A stretch of 44,743 nt of DNA, taken from Jiangella ureilytica. Lineage in GTDB: Bacteria; Actinomycetota; Actinomycetes; Jiangellales; Jiangellaceae. The stretch covers positions 1 to 44,743 of the forward strand of contig NZ_SMKL01000050.1 in assembly GCF_004348545.1 (NCBI RefSeq), given 5' to 3'. The translations under genes were made by a program, and so were the position numbers. The notes under the pieces are model-generated. The model did no database searches. It was not told the DNA's origin and worked only from the letters and a program-made list of their open reading frames with translations. Shown here piece by piece: positions 15,391 through 24,011 of this stretch (positions are counted from its first letter, which is position 1; the number at the start of each line of letters is the position of its first letter).

Positions 15391-16328
15391 CCATGGCCCG
15401 CTATCTGGCGCTGCGGGTGGCGCAGAGCCTGCTCACCGTCTTCCTCATCGTCTCGACGGTGTTCGTGCTGGTCCGGCTCGCCCCCGGCGACCCCGCCGCG
15501 GCCATCGGCGGGCCCACGGCGACGACCGCCGATCTCCAGGCCATCCGCGATGAGCTCGGCCTGGTCGGCTCGATCCCGTCGCAGTACTGGCATTTCGTCA
15601 CCGGGCTGCTTCAGGGCGACGTCGGCCTCTCGTACTCCTTCCGCGAACCGGCGCTCGACGTCGTGCTCGAGCGACTGCCCTACACCATCACGCTGGCAGG
15701 GGCAGCCACCGTGCTCACGGCCCTCATCGCCATCCCGCTCGGCATCTTCACCGCTCGCCGGGCCAACAGCAGCTGGGACGTCGGCGCCAACATCGGCACC
15801 ATCGCCGGGCAGTCCATGCCGGAGTTCTGGACCGGCATCATGCTGCTCACGCTGCTCGCCGTGGTGGTGCCGGTCTTCCCGGCGTCCGGGTTCACCTCGT
15901 GGTCGGGGCTGGTGCTGCCCGCGGTCACCATCGCGCTGCTGCAGATCGCGCTGATCTCCCGGCTGGTGCACCGCGAGATGGCCAGCAACCTCGCCGCCCC
16001 GTACATGACGGTGGCACGGTCGCGCGGCGTGGCGGAGCGGGCGCTGACGTGGCGGTACGCGTTCTCCAACTCCTCCATCGCGGTCGTCACTGCGCTCGGC
16101 ACCCGGTTCGCGGCGATGCTCAACGGCGTCGTCGTGGTCGAGGTGGTGTTCGCCTGGCCGGGCATCGGCTCTCTGGTGGTCCGGGCGCTCGAGACCCGCG
16201 ACTACCCGCTCATCCAGGCGACCGTGCTGGTGACCAGCCTGCTGGCCATCGGCGTGCAACTCCTCGTCGACCTCCTGTACCCGCTGTTCGATCCGCGGGT
16301 GCGCGTCGGAAAGGCGGTGTCGCGATGA
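15387..16328 (+). CDS. ABC transporter permease, DppB/OppB type
   Basis: 313 residues. An N-terminal membrane helix (LRVAQSLLTVFLIVSTVFVLVRL) precedes the LAPGDPAAAIGG motif typical of DppB, and then five more helices. The ATPase-contact loop is YMTVARSRGVAERALTWRYAFSNSSIAVVTALG (EAA loop). The C-terminus ends LLYPLFDPRVR as in this subfamily. It forms the membrane channel with the second permease. The start overlaps the binding-protein stop, and its own stop overlaps the next start; both are ATGA. Confidence 0.94.
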   Translation: MTMARYLALRVAQSLLTVFLIVSTVFVLVRLAPGDPAAAIGGPTATTADLQAIRDELGLVGSIPSQYWHFVTGLLQGDVGLSYSFREPALDVVLERLPYTITLAGAATVLTALIAIPLGIFTARRANSSWDVGANIGTIAGQSMPEFWTGIMLLTLLAVVVPVFPASGFTSWSGLVLPAVTIALLQIALISRLVHREMASNLAAPYMTVARSRGVAERALTWRYAFSNSSIAVVTALGTRFAAMLNGVVVVEVVFAWPGIGSLVVRALETRDYPLIQATVLVTSLLAIGVQLLVDLLYPLFDPRVRVGKAVSR

Positions 16329-17233
16329 CGACGCGGACACAGGCCGCCCGGCCCAGTGCGGTCACGGCCGACCGGCTCCGGGCCTCGGCTGCGGCGCTGC
16401 AGCGGCGGGCCAGCCGGCTCAAGATCGTGCTGGGTGCGGTGCTGACCGGCATCGTGGTCGTGCCGATCCTGCTGGCGAACGTGCTGCCGCTGCCCGACCC
16501 GCTCGAGCAGGACCTTTCACAGCGCCGGCTGCCGCCGTTCACCGACGGTCACCTGTTCGGCACCGACCAGCTGGGCCGCGACCTGCTGTCGCGCGTTCTG
16601 CACGGCGGTCAGGTGTCTCTGACCATCGGCGTGCTGGCGGTGGTGGTCTCCGGCGTGGTCGGCGTCATCGCCGGCGCGGCCGCGGGCTATTACGGCCGCT
16701 GGGTCGACTCTGTCGTCTCGCGGCTGCTGGAAGCCCAGATGTCGGTGCCGCTGCTGCTCCTGCTGCTGCTCGTGGTCGCCCTGTTCGGGCCGTCCATCAC
16801 CGTCATCACACTGGTCATCGCGTTCGCGCAGTGGCCCGAGCCGGCCCGGCTGACCCGGGCGATGGTGCTGGTCGAGCGCGAGAAGCCCTACGTCGCCTCG
16901 GCCCGGGTGCTCGGCCTGCGACACGCAGCGGTGCTCCTGCGCCACGTGGTGCCGAACATCATCAACCAGGTCGTCGTGGTCATGCTGCTGCTCCTGGCAC
17001 AGGCCGTGCTGCTCGAGAGCGCACTGAGCTTCCTCGGCGCCGGCGTCGAGCGGCCGCACCCGACGTGGGGCCGCATCATCGCCGACGGCCAGGGCTACAT
17101 CACCACCTCGTGGTGGCTGGTCACCCTCACCGGCCTGGTCATCGTGCTCCTGGTGGTCGGCGTCAACCTCCTCGGCGACGGGCTGCGCGACCGCGTTGGC
17201 CGGTCCCGGCCGGCGAAGGGAGAGTCGCAATGA
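16325..17233 (+). CDS. ABC transporter permease, DppC/OppC type
   Basis: 302 residues. An N-terminal hydrophilic extension of about 30 residues precedes the first helix (IVLGAVLTGIVVVPILLANVL). The DppC signature HLFGTDQLGRDLLSRVLHGGQVSLTIG follows near residues 78-104. The EAA loop is YVASARVLGLRHAAVLLRHVVPNIINQ, and SALSFLGAGVERPHPTWGRII is the conserved late segment. ATGA overlaps link it to both neighbours, so stoichiometric synthesis with the first permease and the ATPases is likely. Confidence 0.94.
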   Translation: MTTRTQAARPSAVTADRLRASAAALQRRASRLKIVLGAVLTGIVVVPILLANVLPLPDPLEQDLSQRRLPPFTDGHLFGTDQLGRDLLSRVLHGGQVSLTIGVLAVVVSGVVGVIAGAAAGYYGRWVDSVVSRLLEAQMSVPLLLLLLLVVALFGPSITVITLVIAFAQWPEPARLTRAMVLVEREKPYVASARVLGLRHAAVLLRHVVPNIINQVVVVMLLLLAQAVLLESALSFLGAGVERPHPTWGRIIADGQGYITTSWWLVTLTGLVIVLLVVGVNLLGDGLRDRVGRSRPAKGESQ

Positions 17234-18036
17234 CACTGCTCGACGTCCAGGACCTGCAGGTCGAACTCATGACGGCCGGTGGGGTCGTCCGCGCGGTCGA
17301 CGGCGTCTCGTTCACCGTCGGCCGGTCCGAGACCGTCACACTCATCGGCGAGTCCGGCAGCGGCAAGTCGACCACCGCCATGGCGGTGCAGGCACTGCTG
17401 CCGCGCAACCTCGCGGTCGTGTCCGGGCGCTGTCTCATCGACGGCGTCGACGTGGTCGCCCGGCCCAAGGAGGCGGCGCGGCTGCGCGGCCGCACGATCG
17501 CGATGATCCCCCAGGATCCGATGACGGCGCTCAGCCCGGTGGCCACCGTCGGCCGGCAGCTCGGCGAGGTGCTGGCCCGCAAGGATCCCGGGCTGTCCCG
17601 CACCGCCCGTCGTCACCACGCCGCCGACCTCCTCGACTCGGTCCGCATCACCGAGCCGCGGCGCCGGCTCGACGCCTACCCGCATCAGCTGTCCGGCGGC
17701 ATGCTGCAGCGAGTGCTCATCGCCATGGCGCTGGCCATCGACCCGCACCTCCTGGTCGCCGACGAGCCCACCAGCGCGCTCGACGTCACGGTGCAGGCCG
17801 GCATCCTCGACCTGCTCATGGACCTGCAGGACCGCACCTCGGCGGGCATCCTCATGATCACCCACGACATCGGCGTGGCCCGGCTGGTCAGCGACCGCGT
17901 ACACGTCATGCGCGACGGCCGGTTCGTCGAGAGCGGCGAGGTCGAGACCGTCGTCGGCGCGCCGACACACGACTACACCCGCCGGCTGCTCGACGCCGTA
18001 CCGAAGCTGGGCACCTGGGATGGAGACGTCGCATGA
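17230..18036 (+). CDS. ABC transporter ATPase, DppD/OppD type
   Basis: 268 residues. Walker A GESGSGKST is near residues 40-48, the Q-loop IPQDPMTALSP follows, the signature is LSGGMLQRVLIA, Walker B is LLVADEPTSALD and the switch is ITHDIG. The signature has Met in place of the usual Gln after LSGG. DppD proteins usually extend beyond 300 residues with a C-terminal region; this one ends soon after HDYTRRLLDAVPKLG, so it is a short form. It hydrolyses ATP to drive uptake together with the next gene. Confidence 0.93.
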   Translation: MTLLDVQDLQVELMTAGGVVRAVDGVSFTVGRSETVTLIGESGSGKSTTAMAVQALLPRNLAVVSGRCLIDGVDVVARPKEAARLRGRTIAMIPQDPMTALSPVATVGRQLGEVLARKDPGLSRTARRHHAADLLDSVRITEPRRRLDAYPHQLSGGMLQRVLIAMALAIDPHLLVADEPTSALDVTVQAGILDLLMDLQDRTSAGILMITHDIGVARLVSDRVHVMRDGRFVESGEVETVVGAPTHDYTRRLLDAVPKLGTWDGDVA

Positions 18037-18863
18037 CCGAACCGCTGCTCTCGGTGCGTGACCTCACCGTCGAGTTCACCACCCACGGCCACCGCAACCG
18101 GGTCGTCGACGGCGTGAGCTTCGACCTCGATGCGGGCCGCACGCTGGCCGTCGTCGGCGAGTCCGGCTGCGGCAAGTCCACGCTCGCCCGCACGCTGGTC
18201 CGGCTCGAGACCCCGGCCGCCGGCTCCATCCGGTACGCGGGCCGCGATCTCGCGACGCTCGGCGAGAAGGAGCTGCGACCCGTCCGCGGTGACCTCCAGA
18301 TGATCTTCCAGGACCCGTACGGCTCACTGGACCCACACCTCACCGCCGCCGGCATCGTCGCCGAGCCGCTGCGGCTGCGCGGCGTCAGCGGCCGCGGCGA
18401 GCGGCGCAAGCTGGCCGTCGAGCTACTCGAACGGGTCGGGCTGACACGCGAGCAGGCCGACCGCCGGCCATCGGAGTTCTCCGGCGGGCAGCGTCAGCGC
18501 ATCGGCATCGCCCGGGCGCTGGCCAGCCGGCCCAAGGTCCTCATCTGCGACGAGGCCACCAGCGCGCTCGACGTCTCGGTGCAGGCGCAGGTGCTCGACC
18601 TCTTGCGCGAGCTGCAGGAACAGGAGGGCATCGCGTACCTGTTCATCTCACACAACCTCGGCGTGGTCCGCGAGATCAGCCAAGAGATCGCCGTCATGTC
18701 ACAGGGCCGGTTCGTGGAGCAGGGGCCGACCGAGCAGGTGCTGAGCCGGCCGCGGCACGACTACACCCGCCAGCTGCGCCGCGCGGCGCTCGACCCGGCG
18801 CTCATCACCGGTCGCAAGCCGCGGCTCTTCGCCCCAGCGACCAGCGCGGGAGCCGTCTCGTGA
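18033..18863 (+). CDS. ABC transporter ATPase, DppF/OppF type
   Basis: 276 residues with Walker A GESGCGKST, Q-loop FQDPYGSLDPHLT, signature FSGGQRQRIGIA, Walker B LICDEATSALDVS and switch ISHNLG. The FQDPYGSLDP form is typical of OppF/DppF. The start overlaps the preceding ATPase (ATGA), completing the five-gene importer. The last 15 bases, including the stop codon, are repeated exactly 62 bp downstream at the ribosome site and start of the next gene. Confidence 0.94.
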   Translation: MTEPLLSVRDLTVEFTTHGHRNRVVDGVSFDLDAGRTLAVVGESGCGKSTLARTLVRLETPAAGSIRYAGRDLATLGEKELRPVRGDLQMIFQDPYGSLDPHLTAAGIVAEPLRLRGVSGRGERRKLAVELLERVGLTREQADRRPSEFSGGQRQRIGIARALASRPKVLICDEATSALDVSVQAQVLDLLRELQEQEGIAYLFISHNLGVVREISQEIAVMSQGRFVEQGPTEQVLSRPRHDYTRQLRRAALDPALITGRKPRLFAPATSAGAVS

Positions 18864-18925
18864 CCCGCGCACGGCGCCCGGTCCGGCCGGGCACGTCCGT
18901 CACCACCACAGGAGCCGTCTCGTGA
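18849..18925. repeat. 15-bp direct repeat at a gene junction
   Basis: GGAGCCGTCTCGTGA occurs at 18849-18863, where TGA is the ATPase stop, and at 18911-18925, where GGAG is the ribosome site and GTG the start of the aldo/keto reductase. The 47 bases between show no feature. It looks like a small duplication that supplied or copied a translation start. Confidence 0.7.
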
Positions 18926-19869
18926 GGGTCCCCCGCGCCGTCCTCGGCACCATGACGTTCGGCGACACCGTCGACCACGACACCGCGGCCGGCCTGCTCG
19001 ACCTCGCCCACGACGCGGGCGTCACCGAGATCGACACCGCCAATGCCTATGCCGGCGGGGCGACCGAGGACCTGCTCGGCGAGCTGCTGGCGCGGCGGCC
19101 GGGCCGGTTCAGCGTCGCGACGAAGGCCGGCATCGCGCATCCTGACGCCGGCGACGCGGCGCCGCTGTCACCGCGGGCCATCAGGGCAAGCCTCGAGGGA
19201 AGCCTGCGCCGGCTCCGGCTCGACCACGTCGACCTGTTCTACCTGCACCAGCCCGATCCCGCGACACCGTTGGCCGACACCGTCACCGAAGTCGCGGCGC
19301 TGGCTGGCAAGGGGCTCATCGGCCGGGTCGGCGTCTCCAACTTCGCCGCGTGGCAGATCGTCGAGCTGAGGCAGCTGTTCGCCGCGGCAGGGGTGCCGGG
19401 TCCGGTGGTCGCGCAGCAGCTCTACAACCTCGTGGCCCGCCGCATCGACGACGAGTATGTGGCGTTCGCGCTGGCCAGCGGCATCGAGACCATGGTCTAC
19501 AACCCGCTCGGCGGCGGCCTGCTGTCCGGCCGCTACACCTTCGAGGCCGCGCCCGCCGAGGGTCGCTTCGCGACGTCGCGGCTCTCGCCCATGTACCGCC
19601 AGCGCTACTGGGACCCACGGATGTTCGAGGCGGTCGGCGCGCTGTCGGCCATCGCCGCCGACGCCGGGGTGTCGCTGCCGGAGCTCGCCCTGCGCTGGCT
19701 CGTGTCGCGGCCAGTCGTCGGATCGGTGCTGCTCGGGGCGTCGAGGCCGGCGCAGCTGACGGCCAACCTCGAGGCTCTGGCCCGCGGCCCGCTGCCCGCC
19801 GAAGTGGTCGAGCGCTGCGACGATGTGGGCCGGCAGCTGCGCGGTCCCATGCCCGCCTACAACCGCTGA
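18922..19869 (+). CDS. Aldo/keto reductase
   Basis: 315 residues with the AKR barrel order: MTFGDTVDHDTAAGLLDLAHDAGVTEIDTANAYAGGATEDLLGELL contains the catalytic Asp and Tyr of the tetrad (DTANAY). FSVATKAG carries the Lys, and LDHVDLFYLHQPD the His. C-terminal LGASRPAQLTANLEAL is the NADPH phosphate-binding segment. GTG 18922 lies eight bases after GGAG. It sits 58 bp after the importer ATPase and 19 bp before the aldolase, in the same direction, so it probably acts on the imported sugar or a breakdown aldehyde or ketone. The substrate is unknown. Confidence 0.92.
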   Translation: MRVPRAVLGTMTFGDTVDHDTAAGLLDLAHDAGVTEIDTANAYAGGATEDLLGELLARRPGRFSVATKAGIAHPDAGDAAPLSPRAIRASLEGSLRRLRLDHVDLFYLHQPDPATPLADTVTEVAALAGKGLIGRVGVSNFAAWQIVELRQLFAAAGVPGPVVAQQLYNLVARRIDDEYVAFALASGIETMVYNPLGGGLLSGRYTFEAAPAEGRFATSRLSPMYRQRYWDPRMFEAVGALSAIAADAGVSLPELALRWLVSRPVVGSVLLGASRPAQLTANLEALARGPLPAEVVERCDDVGRQLRGPMPAYNR

Positions 19870-19888
19870 GAGTCTGGAGTCCCGCACC

Positions 19889-20659
19889 GTGAGCACCTCC
19901 CCCGCCTTCGAGGCCGTCGAACGCATCCGCCGCCGCAAGCGCTCCGTCGGCTACTGGATCGCCACCGACAACCCCGTCGGCACCGAGCGCATTGCCCGGG
20001 TCGGCTACGACTACGTCGGCATCGACGCCCAGCACGGCCTCATCGACTACAAGGGCTGGCTGGCCGCGCTCCTGGCCATCGAGGCCGGCGGGCGCAGCGC
20101 GGGCCTGGTGCGGGTCCCGTCCAACGACCTCACCTACATCGGCCAGGCACTCGACGCCGGCGCACACGGCGTCATCGTCCCGCTGGTCGACACCGCCGAG
20201 CAGGCGGCCGCGGCGGTGCGGTCCTGCCGCTACCCGCCCGAGGGCGGGCGCAGCTACGGCCCCATGCGGGCGGGCTTGCGCATCGGCCCCGCACCGGCCG
20301 AGACCAATGCACACGTGCTGTGCGCGGTCATGATCGAGACGCTGACCGCGCTCGACAACCTCGAGGCCATCGCGGCAACGCCCGGGCTCGACGGCATCTA
20401 CGTCGGGCCGTCCGACCTCACCCTGGCGCTCGGCGGCGCGTCGTCCACCGACCCCGCCTACGCCGATACGCTCGACGAAGCGTGCGGCCGGGTCTGTGCG
20501 GCGGCCGCCGAGCGAAGCATCGCGGCCGGCATCCACTGTCCCGACGGCGCGACTGCGAATCGCCGGCTGGCGCAGGGGTTCACGTTCGCGACGGTCAGCT
20601 CCGACCTCGTGCACCTCGAGCAGGCCGCCGCGGCACACCTGGCGGCGGCGCAAGGCTGA
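19889..20659 (+). CDS. HpcH/HpaI-family aldolase (class II, 2-keto-3-deoxy acid type)
   Basis: 256 residues of the metal-dependent HpcH/HpaI family, which split 4-hydroxy-2-keto acids to pyruvate and an aldehyde. Visible motifs are VGYDYVGIDAQHGLIDY with the catalytic-type His, GLVRVPSNDLTYIGQALDAGAHGVIVPLVDTAEQA, CAVMIETLTALDNLEAI with the metal-ligand Glu, and DGIYVGPSDLTLALG with the metal-ligand Asp. The GTG start follows CTGGAG. Relatives act on 2-keto-3-deoxy-rhamnonate or 4-hydroxy-2-oxoheptanedioate. Here it fits a sugar-acid pathway downstream of the glycosidase, but the substrate is not readable. Confidence 0.92.
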   Translation: MSTSPAFEAVERIRRRKRSVGYWIATDNPVGTERIARVGYDYVGIDAQHGLIDYKGWLAALLAIEAGGRSAGLVRVPSNDLTYIGQALDAGAHGVIVPLVDTAEQAAAAVRSCRYPPEGGRSYGPMRAGLRIGPAPAETNAHVLCAVMIETLTALDNLEAIAATPGLDGIYVGPSDLTLALGGASSTDPAYADTLDEACGRVCAAAAERSIAAGIHCPDGATANRRLAQGFTFATVSSDLVHLEQAAAAHLAAAQG

Positions 20660-20663
20660 CGTC

Positions 20664-22814
20664 ATGGAGTCGATCGACGATGCGCTGGCCACCGGACGAC
20701 GTGGGCTGCGCACCCGCCCCGGCACGTTGCTGCTCGGCCCCACCGGCGCCCGCCTCTGGGCCGACTACCTCGAGCAGCGGCCCGGCTTCGTCGGCGCGAT
20801 CGACCTCGTGCACAAGCTCAACATCCCGATGCTGTTCACCGTCGCAGGCGTCGAGCTGCCGGAACCATGGGAGGCGCACTGGCGGCCCAGCCGGCTGACG
20901 GTGTCAGCGGCGGGCGGTGCGGGCGCGAAGGTGGCGTTCGCCGAGGACAAGTTCGTCACCTGGGACGACTGCGCGGTGTCGCGGCAGGTGTGGACGAACC
21001 GGAGCGCCGAGCCGGTGACCCTGCGGCTCGAGGTCGACCGCTCCTGGATCGACGGCGACGGTTTCGGCTCGCGGCGGGTCGAACGACACGGGTTCACGGT
21101 GCTCACGCTGGTGCGCCCCTCCCACCCGGCGCTGTGGGACGGCCTCCTCGTCGGCCCCGGTCAGCGGGTCGAGTTGGTGGTCGCGGCGGCGCTCGGGCTG
21201 TCCGAGACCGAGACCCGCGACGACCTCGAGCGACGCCTCGACGATGTTCTGGCCACAGGCCCGGCCACAGGCCCGACGAGACCGCGGGCTGACGCCGTCG
21301 TCGATCGCCAGGAGCGCGAGTACCAACAGTGGTTCGACACCGTGCCGTCGTTCACCTGCAGCGACCCGGTGCTGACCCGCCTGTGGGCGTACCGGTGGTT
21401 CCTGCTGCGGCACAACCTCGCCGTGCCCGGGGTCGGCGGGCTGCGCGACTCGCTGTTCTACGAAGGCCGCGCGCACAAGATGACCAAGTCGCCGTGGGAC
21501 CCCGGCGGCTGGGAATTCAGCAAGCTCATCCCGCTGTCCAGCCCCATGCACCTGCTCGAGGCGCGCTGGCATCCAGACCCGTCGCTCGGCGCCGGGCTGT
21601 GGCGCACGCTGCGGGCGGCCCAGGGCGACGACGGGCTTTACCGCAGCCGCACGGTCGCCAGCGAGTTCCACGCCTACGCCAACTTCCTCGGCTGGGCGAG
21701 CTACCAGTACGCCCTCGTCCACCGCGACACCGACGGCGCTGCGGAGATGCTGGCCTCGCTGGCAGCGCAGGTCCGCGGCGAGCGGCTGAAGCTCGCCACC
21801 GGCGGCGACGAGCTTCCGATCGAGACCGAGCACATCCTCACCGGCAAGGAGTACCAGCCAAGCTACTGGGCATTCCACGACTGGCCCGCCGACCCGCGCG
21901 ACCGGTCCGGCTACACACCGCTCAAGCGGGTCGACCGCGCCGTCTACCACCACCTCAACGCGCGCGGCGTGGCCGGCCTGGCGCGGCTGCTGGGGGCAAT
22001 CGAGCCGAAAGCCGACGAGTTCGACGCGCTCGCCGGCACCGTGGCGGCGCAGGTGCTGGCCAAGCAGTGGGATTCCGCCACGGGGTTCTTCTACGACCTG
22101 CACCACGCCACCGACCAGAAGGCCATGGTCCGCAACGTCGTCGGGTTCTACCCGTACTGGGCCGGCATCACCGGCGCGGAGCACCTGCCCGGCCTCGAGT
22201 CGGCCCTGCGACTCTTCGACACGGGTGCGCCACTGCCGTCCACCTCGCCCGGCTCGCCCGTCTACAGCCCCATCGGCGACTGGCGCGGAGTGTTCGTCAA
22301 GGGCCGCAACGGCTGCTCGTGGAACGGCCCCACCTGGCCCTACACCAACGGCGTGGTCATCGACGGCGTCGGCGCGACCAGCCGCCGGTTCGGCCATCGC
22401 TACGACGCCGAGTTCGGCCGGCTGCTGCGCTCGTACGCCCTGCTGCACTTCCAGCAGCGCGACGGCCGCACCCCGTATCTCGTCGAGCACTATGACAGCG
22501 AGACCGGCGAACCCATCAGCGACGAGGTCGACTACCTGCATTCTTACGTCATCGACCTCGTCGTCCGCTACGTCGCCGGCCTCGAGCCCGGCACCGATGG
22601 CTCCACCGTGACGGTCGACCCCCTCGACATCGGGCTGGACCGGTTCGCGCTCACCGGGGCGCGCATCGCCGGGCACGCCGTCGACATCGCCTACGACCGC
22701 GCCGACGGGCTGCGGGTGTCCGTCGACGGCATGCTGGTCGCCGCAGCGCCGGGGCTCAGCCCGCTGACCGTGCCGCTGGGTCCGCCCGCGCCTCGGCCGT
22801 CGACGCCGCGATGA
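20664..22814 (+). CDS. Glycoside hydrolase of the MGH1/GH63-like (alpha/alpha)6-barrel type
   Basis: 716 residues without a signal peptide, hence cytoplasmic. The N-terminal 220 residues form a beta-sandwich-like domain (TLLLGPTGARLWADYLEQRPGFVGAIDLVHKLN). The rest is an (alpha/alpha)6 barrel with DSLFYEGRAHKMTKSPWDPGGWEFSKLIPLSS, ASEFHAYANFLGWASYQYAL, GFYPYWAGITG, NGCSWNGPTWPYTNGVVIDGV and VDYLHSYVIDLVVRYVAGLEP. These resemble mannosylglycerate-hydrolase-like and amylo-alpha-1,6-glucosidase-related enzymes. I do not assign catalytic acids. It is the last gene of the importer operon, starting 4 bp after the aldolase stop. Its 3' end overlaps the convergent LysR-esterase gene by 59 bases. The C-terminal 20 residues are Pro-rich. 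Confidence 0.8.
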   Translation: MESIDDALATGRRGLRTRPGTLLLGPTGARLWADYLEQRPGFVGAIDLVHKLNIPMLFTVAGVELPEPWEAHWRPSRLTVSAAGGAGAKVAFAEDKFVTWDDCAVSRQVWTNRSAEPVTLRLEVDRSWIDGDGFGSRRVERHGFTVLTLVRPSHPALWDGLLVGPGQRVELVVAAALGLSETETRDDLERRLDDVLATGPATGPTRPRADAVVDRQEREYQQWFDTVPSFTCSDPVLTRLWAYRWFLLRHNLAVPGVGGLRDSLFYEGRAHKMTKSPWDPGGWEFSKLIPLSSPMHLLEARWHPDPSLGAGLWRTLRAAQGDDGLYRSRTVASEFHAYANFLGWASYQYALVHRDTDGAAEMLASLAAQVRGERLKLATGGDELPIETEHILTGKEYQPSYWAFHDWPADPRDRSGYTPLKRVDRAVYHHLNARGVAGLARLLGAIEPKADEFDALAGTVAAQVLAKQWDSATGFFYDLHHATDQKAMVRNVVGFYPYWAGITGAEHLPGLESALRLFDTGAPLPSTSPGSPVYSPIGDWRGVFVKGRNGCSWNGPTWPYTNGVVIDGVGATSRRFGHRYDAEFGRLLRSYALLHFQQRDGRTPYLVEHYDSETGEPISDEVDYLHSYVIDLVVRYVAGLEPGTDGSTVTVDPLDIGLDRFALTGARIAGHAVDIAYDRADGLRVSVDGMLVAAAPGLSPLTVPLGPPAPRPSTPR

Positions 22815-23973
22815 ACTCCGCGGCCCGTTCCAGCGCCTCGGCCGCCTCGGGCAGGAACGACCAGTACAGGTGGAACACGTGCGTCGACACCGGGTACAGC
22901 TCCAGCCGCGCGTCGACACCTGCCGCCGTCGCGCGGTCGACCAGGGCCCGGCACTCCGGCAGCGCCGGCTCGCCGGTGGCCGCCTGGACGAGCAGGGGCG
23001 GCAGCCCGGCGAGGTCGGCGTAGAGCGGGTTGACCAGCGGGTCGTCAGCCGGATGACCGTCGAGGTAGATGCCCGCGAACCGCTCGGTGAGATCGACGAT
23101 CCCCATGGGCTGCGGCTCCGAGTGGTCGCGGACGACCCGGCAGGTGAGGTCGACGCCGGGGCTGAGCAGCACGACCCGGCCGGGCAGCGGCGCTCCGTCG
23201 GCCCGCAGCCGCAGCAGCGCCGACATCGCCAGCCCGCCGCCGGTCGAGTCGCCGCACAGCGTCAGCGCCGCCGGGTCGTGCCGCTCGGCCAGCCAGGTGT
23301 ACGCGGCCACGACGTCGTCGGCGGCGGCCGGGAACGGATGCTCGGGCGCCAGCCGGTAGTCGGGCACCAGCACGGTCGCGCTGGCCGCGACCGCCAGCGC
23401 GCCGGCGAGCGGCCGATACCCGTACGCCGATCCCACCACGTAACCGCCGCCGTGAACGTGCAGGATCGACGGCAGCTCGCCGTGGTCGCGGCCGAACGCC
23501 AGTGACGGCACTCCCCCGGCCGTGACGGGGCGCATCTCGATGCCCGCCGGGGTGGGGAACTGGGCACTGAGCTGCTCGTTCGCCGCCCGGAACGCGTCGA
23601 GGTCGTCGACCGACTCGGCCAGCGGCCGCAGCAGCCGCTCGACCCGCTCGTAGGTCTCGCCGCCGACCGACCGCGTGACCTGCACGGCGTCGTCGAGGTC
23701 GGCGAGCACGGTCTTCACGCGGTCGAGCAGCGCCTCACCGGCCAGCGTCAGCTCCACCCGCTGGGTCGTGCGGCGGAGCAGGTCGACGCGGAGCAGCTTC
23801 TCGAGCGAGCTGATCTGCCGGCTCAGCGCCGGCTGCGACAGGTAGAGCCGCTCCGCCGCCCGGCTGAAGTTCAGCTCCTGCGCGACGGCGACGAACGCTC
23901 GCAGGTGCCGCAGCTCGATCGCCTCAGGGGCGTGCGGAAGCTCGATCAGCCGGCCGCGGGGCTCGTTGTCCAT
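22756..23973 (-). CDS. LysR-type HTH fused to a hormone-sensitive-lipase-type esterase
   Basis: 405 residues in one uninterrupted frame. Residues about 20-80 are a full LysR winged helix-turn-helix (LRHLRAFVAVAQELNFSRAAERLYLSQPALSRQISSLEKLLRVDLLRRTTQRVELTLAG), followed by the usual long linker helix to about 100. The normal periplasmic-binding-like sensor is absent. Instead, residues about 110-395 form an HSL (alpha/beta-hydrolase-3) esterase: oxyanion motif HGGG 174-177, DYRLAPEHPFPAAADD 205-220, nucleophile S243 in GDSTGGG, E335 in GEPALPE where Asp is usual, and H365. The triad S243-E335-H365 therefore looks intact. ATG 23973 starts upstream of the HTH. It is divergent from a degenerate esterase and an MFS exporter. 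Likely a regulator whose sensor is an esterase that binds or cleaves the signal. Confidence 0.88.
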   Translation of the reverse strand: MDNEPRGRLIELPHAPEAIELRHLRAFVAVAQELNFSRAAERLYLSQPALSRQISSLEKLLRVDLLRRTTQRVELTLAGEALLDRVKTVLADLDDAVQVTRSVGGETYERVERLLRPLAESVDDLDAFRAANEQLSAQFPTPAGIEMRPVTAGGVPSLAFGRDHGELPSILHVHGGGYVVGSAYGYRPLAGALAVAASATVLVPDYRLAPEHPFPAAADDVVAAYTWLAERHDPAALTLCGDSTGGGLAMSALLRLRADGAPLPGRVVLLSPGVDLTCRVVRDHSEPQPMGIVDLTERFAGIYLDGHPADDPLVNPLYADLAGLPPLLVQAATGEPALPECRALVDRATAAGVDARLELYPVSTHVFHLYWSFLPEAAEALERAAEFIAASTAEARADPAARSAG

Positions 23974-24011
23974 GACCCGAGTATGGCCTAGATCGGGCCG
24001 GCCGGCTCATG

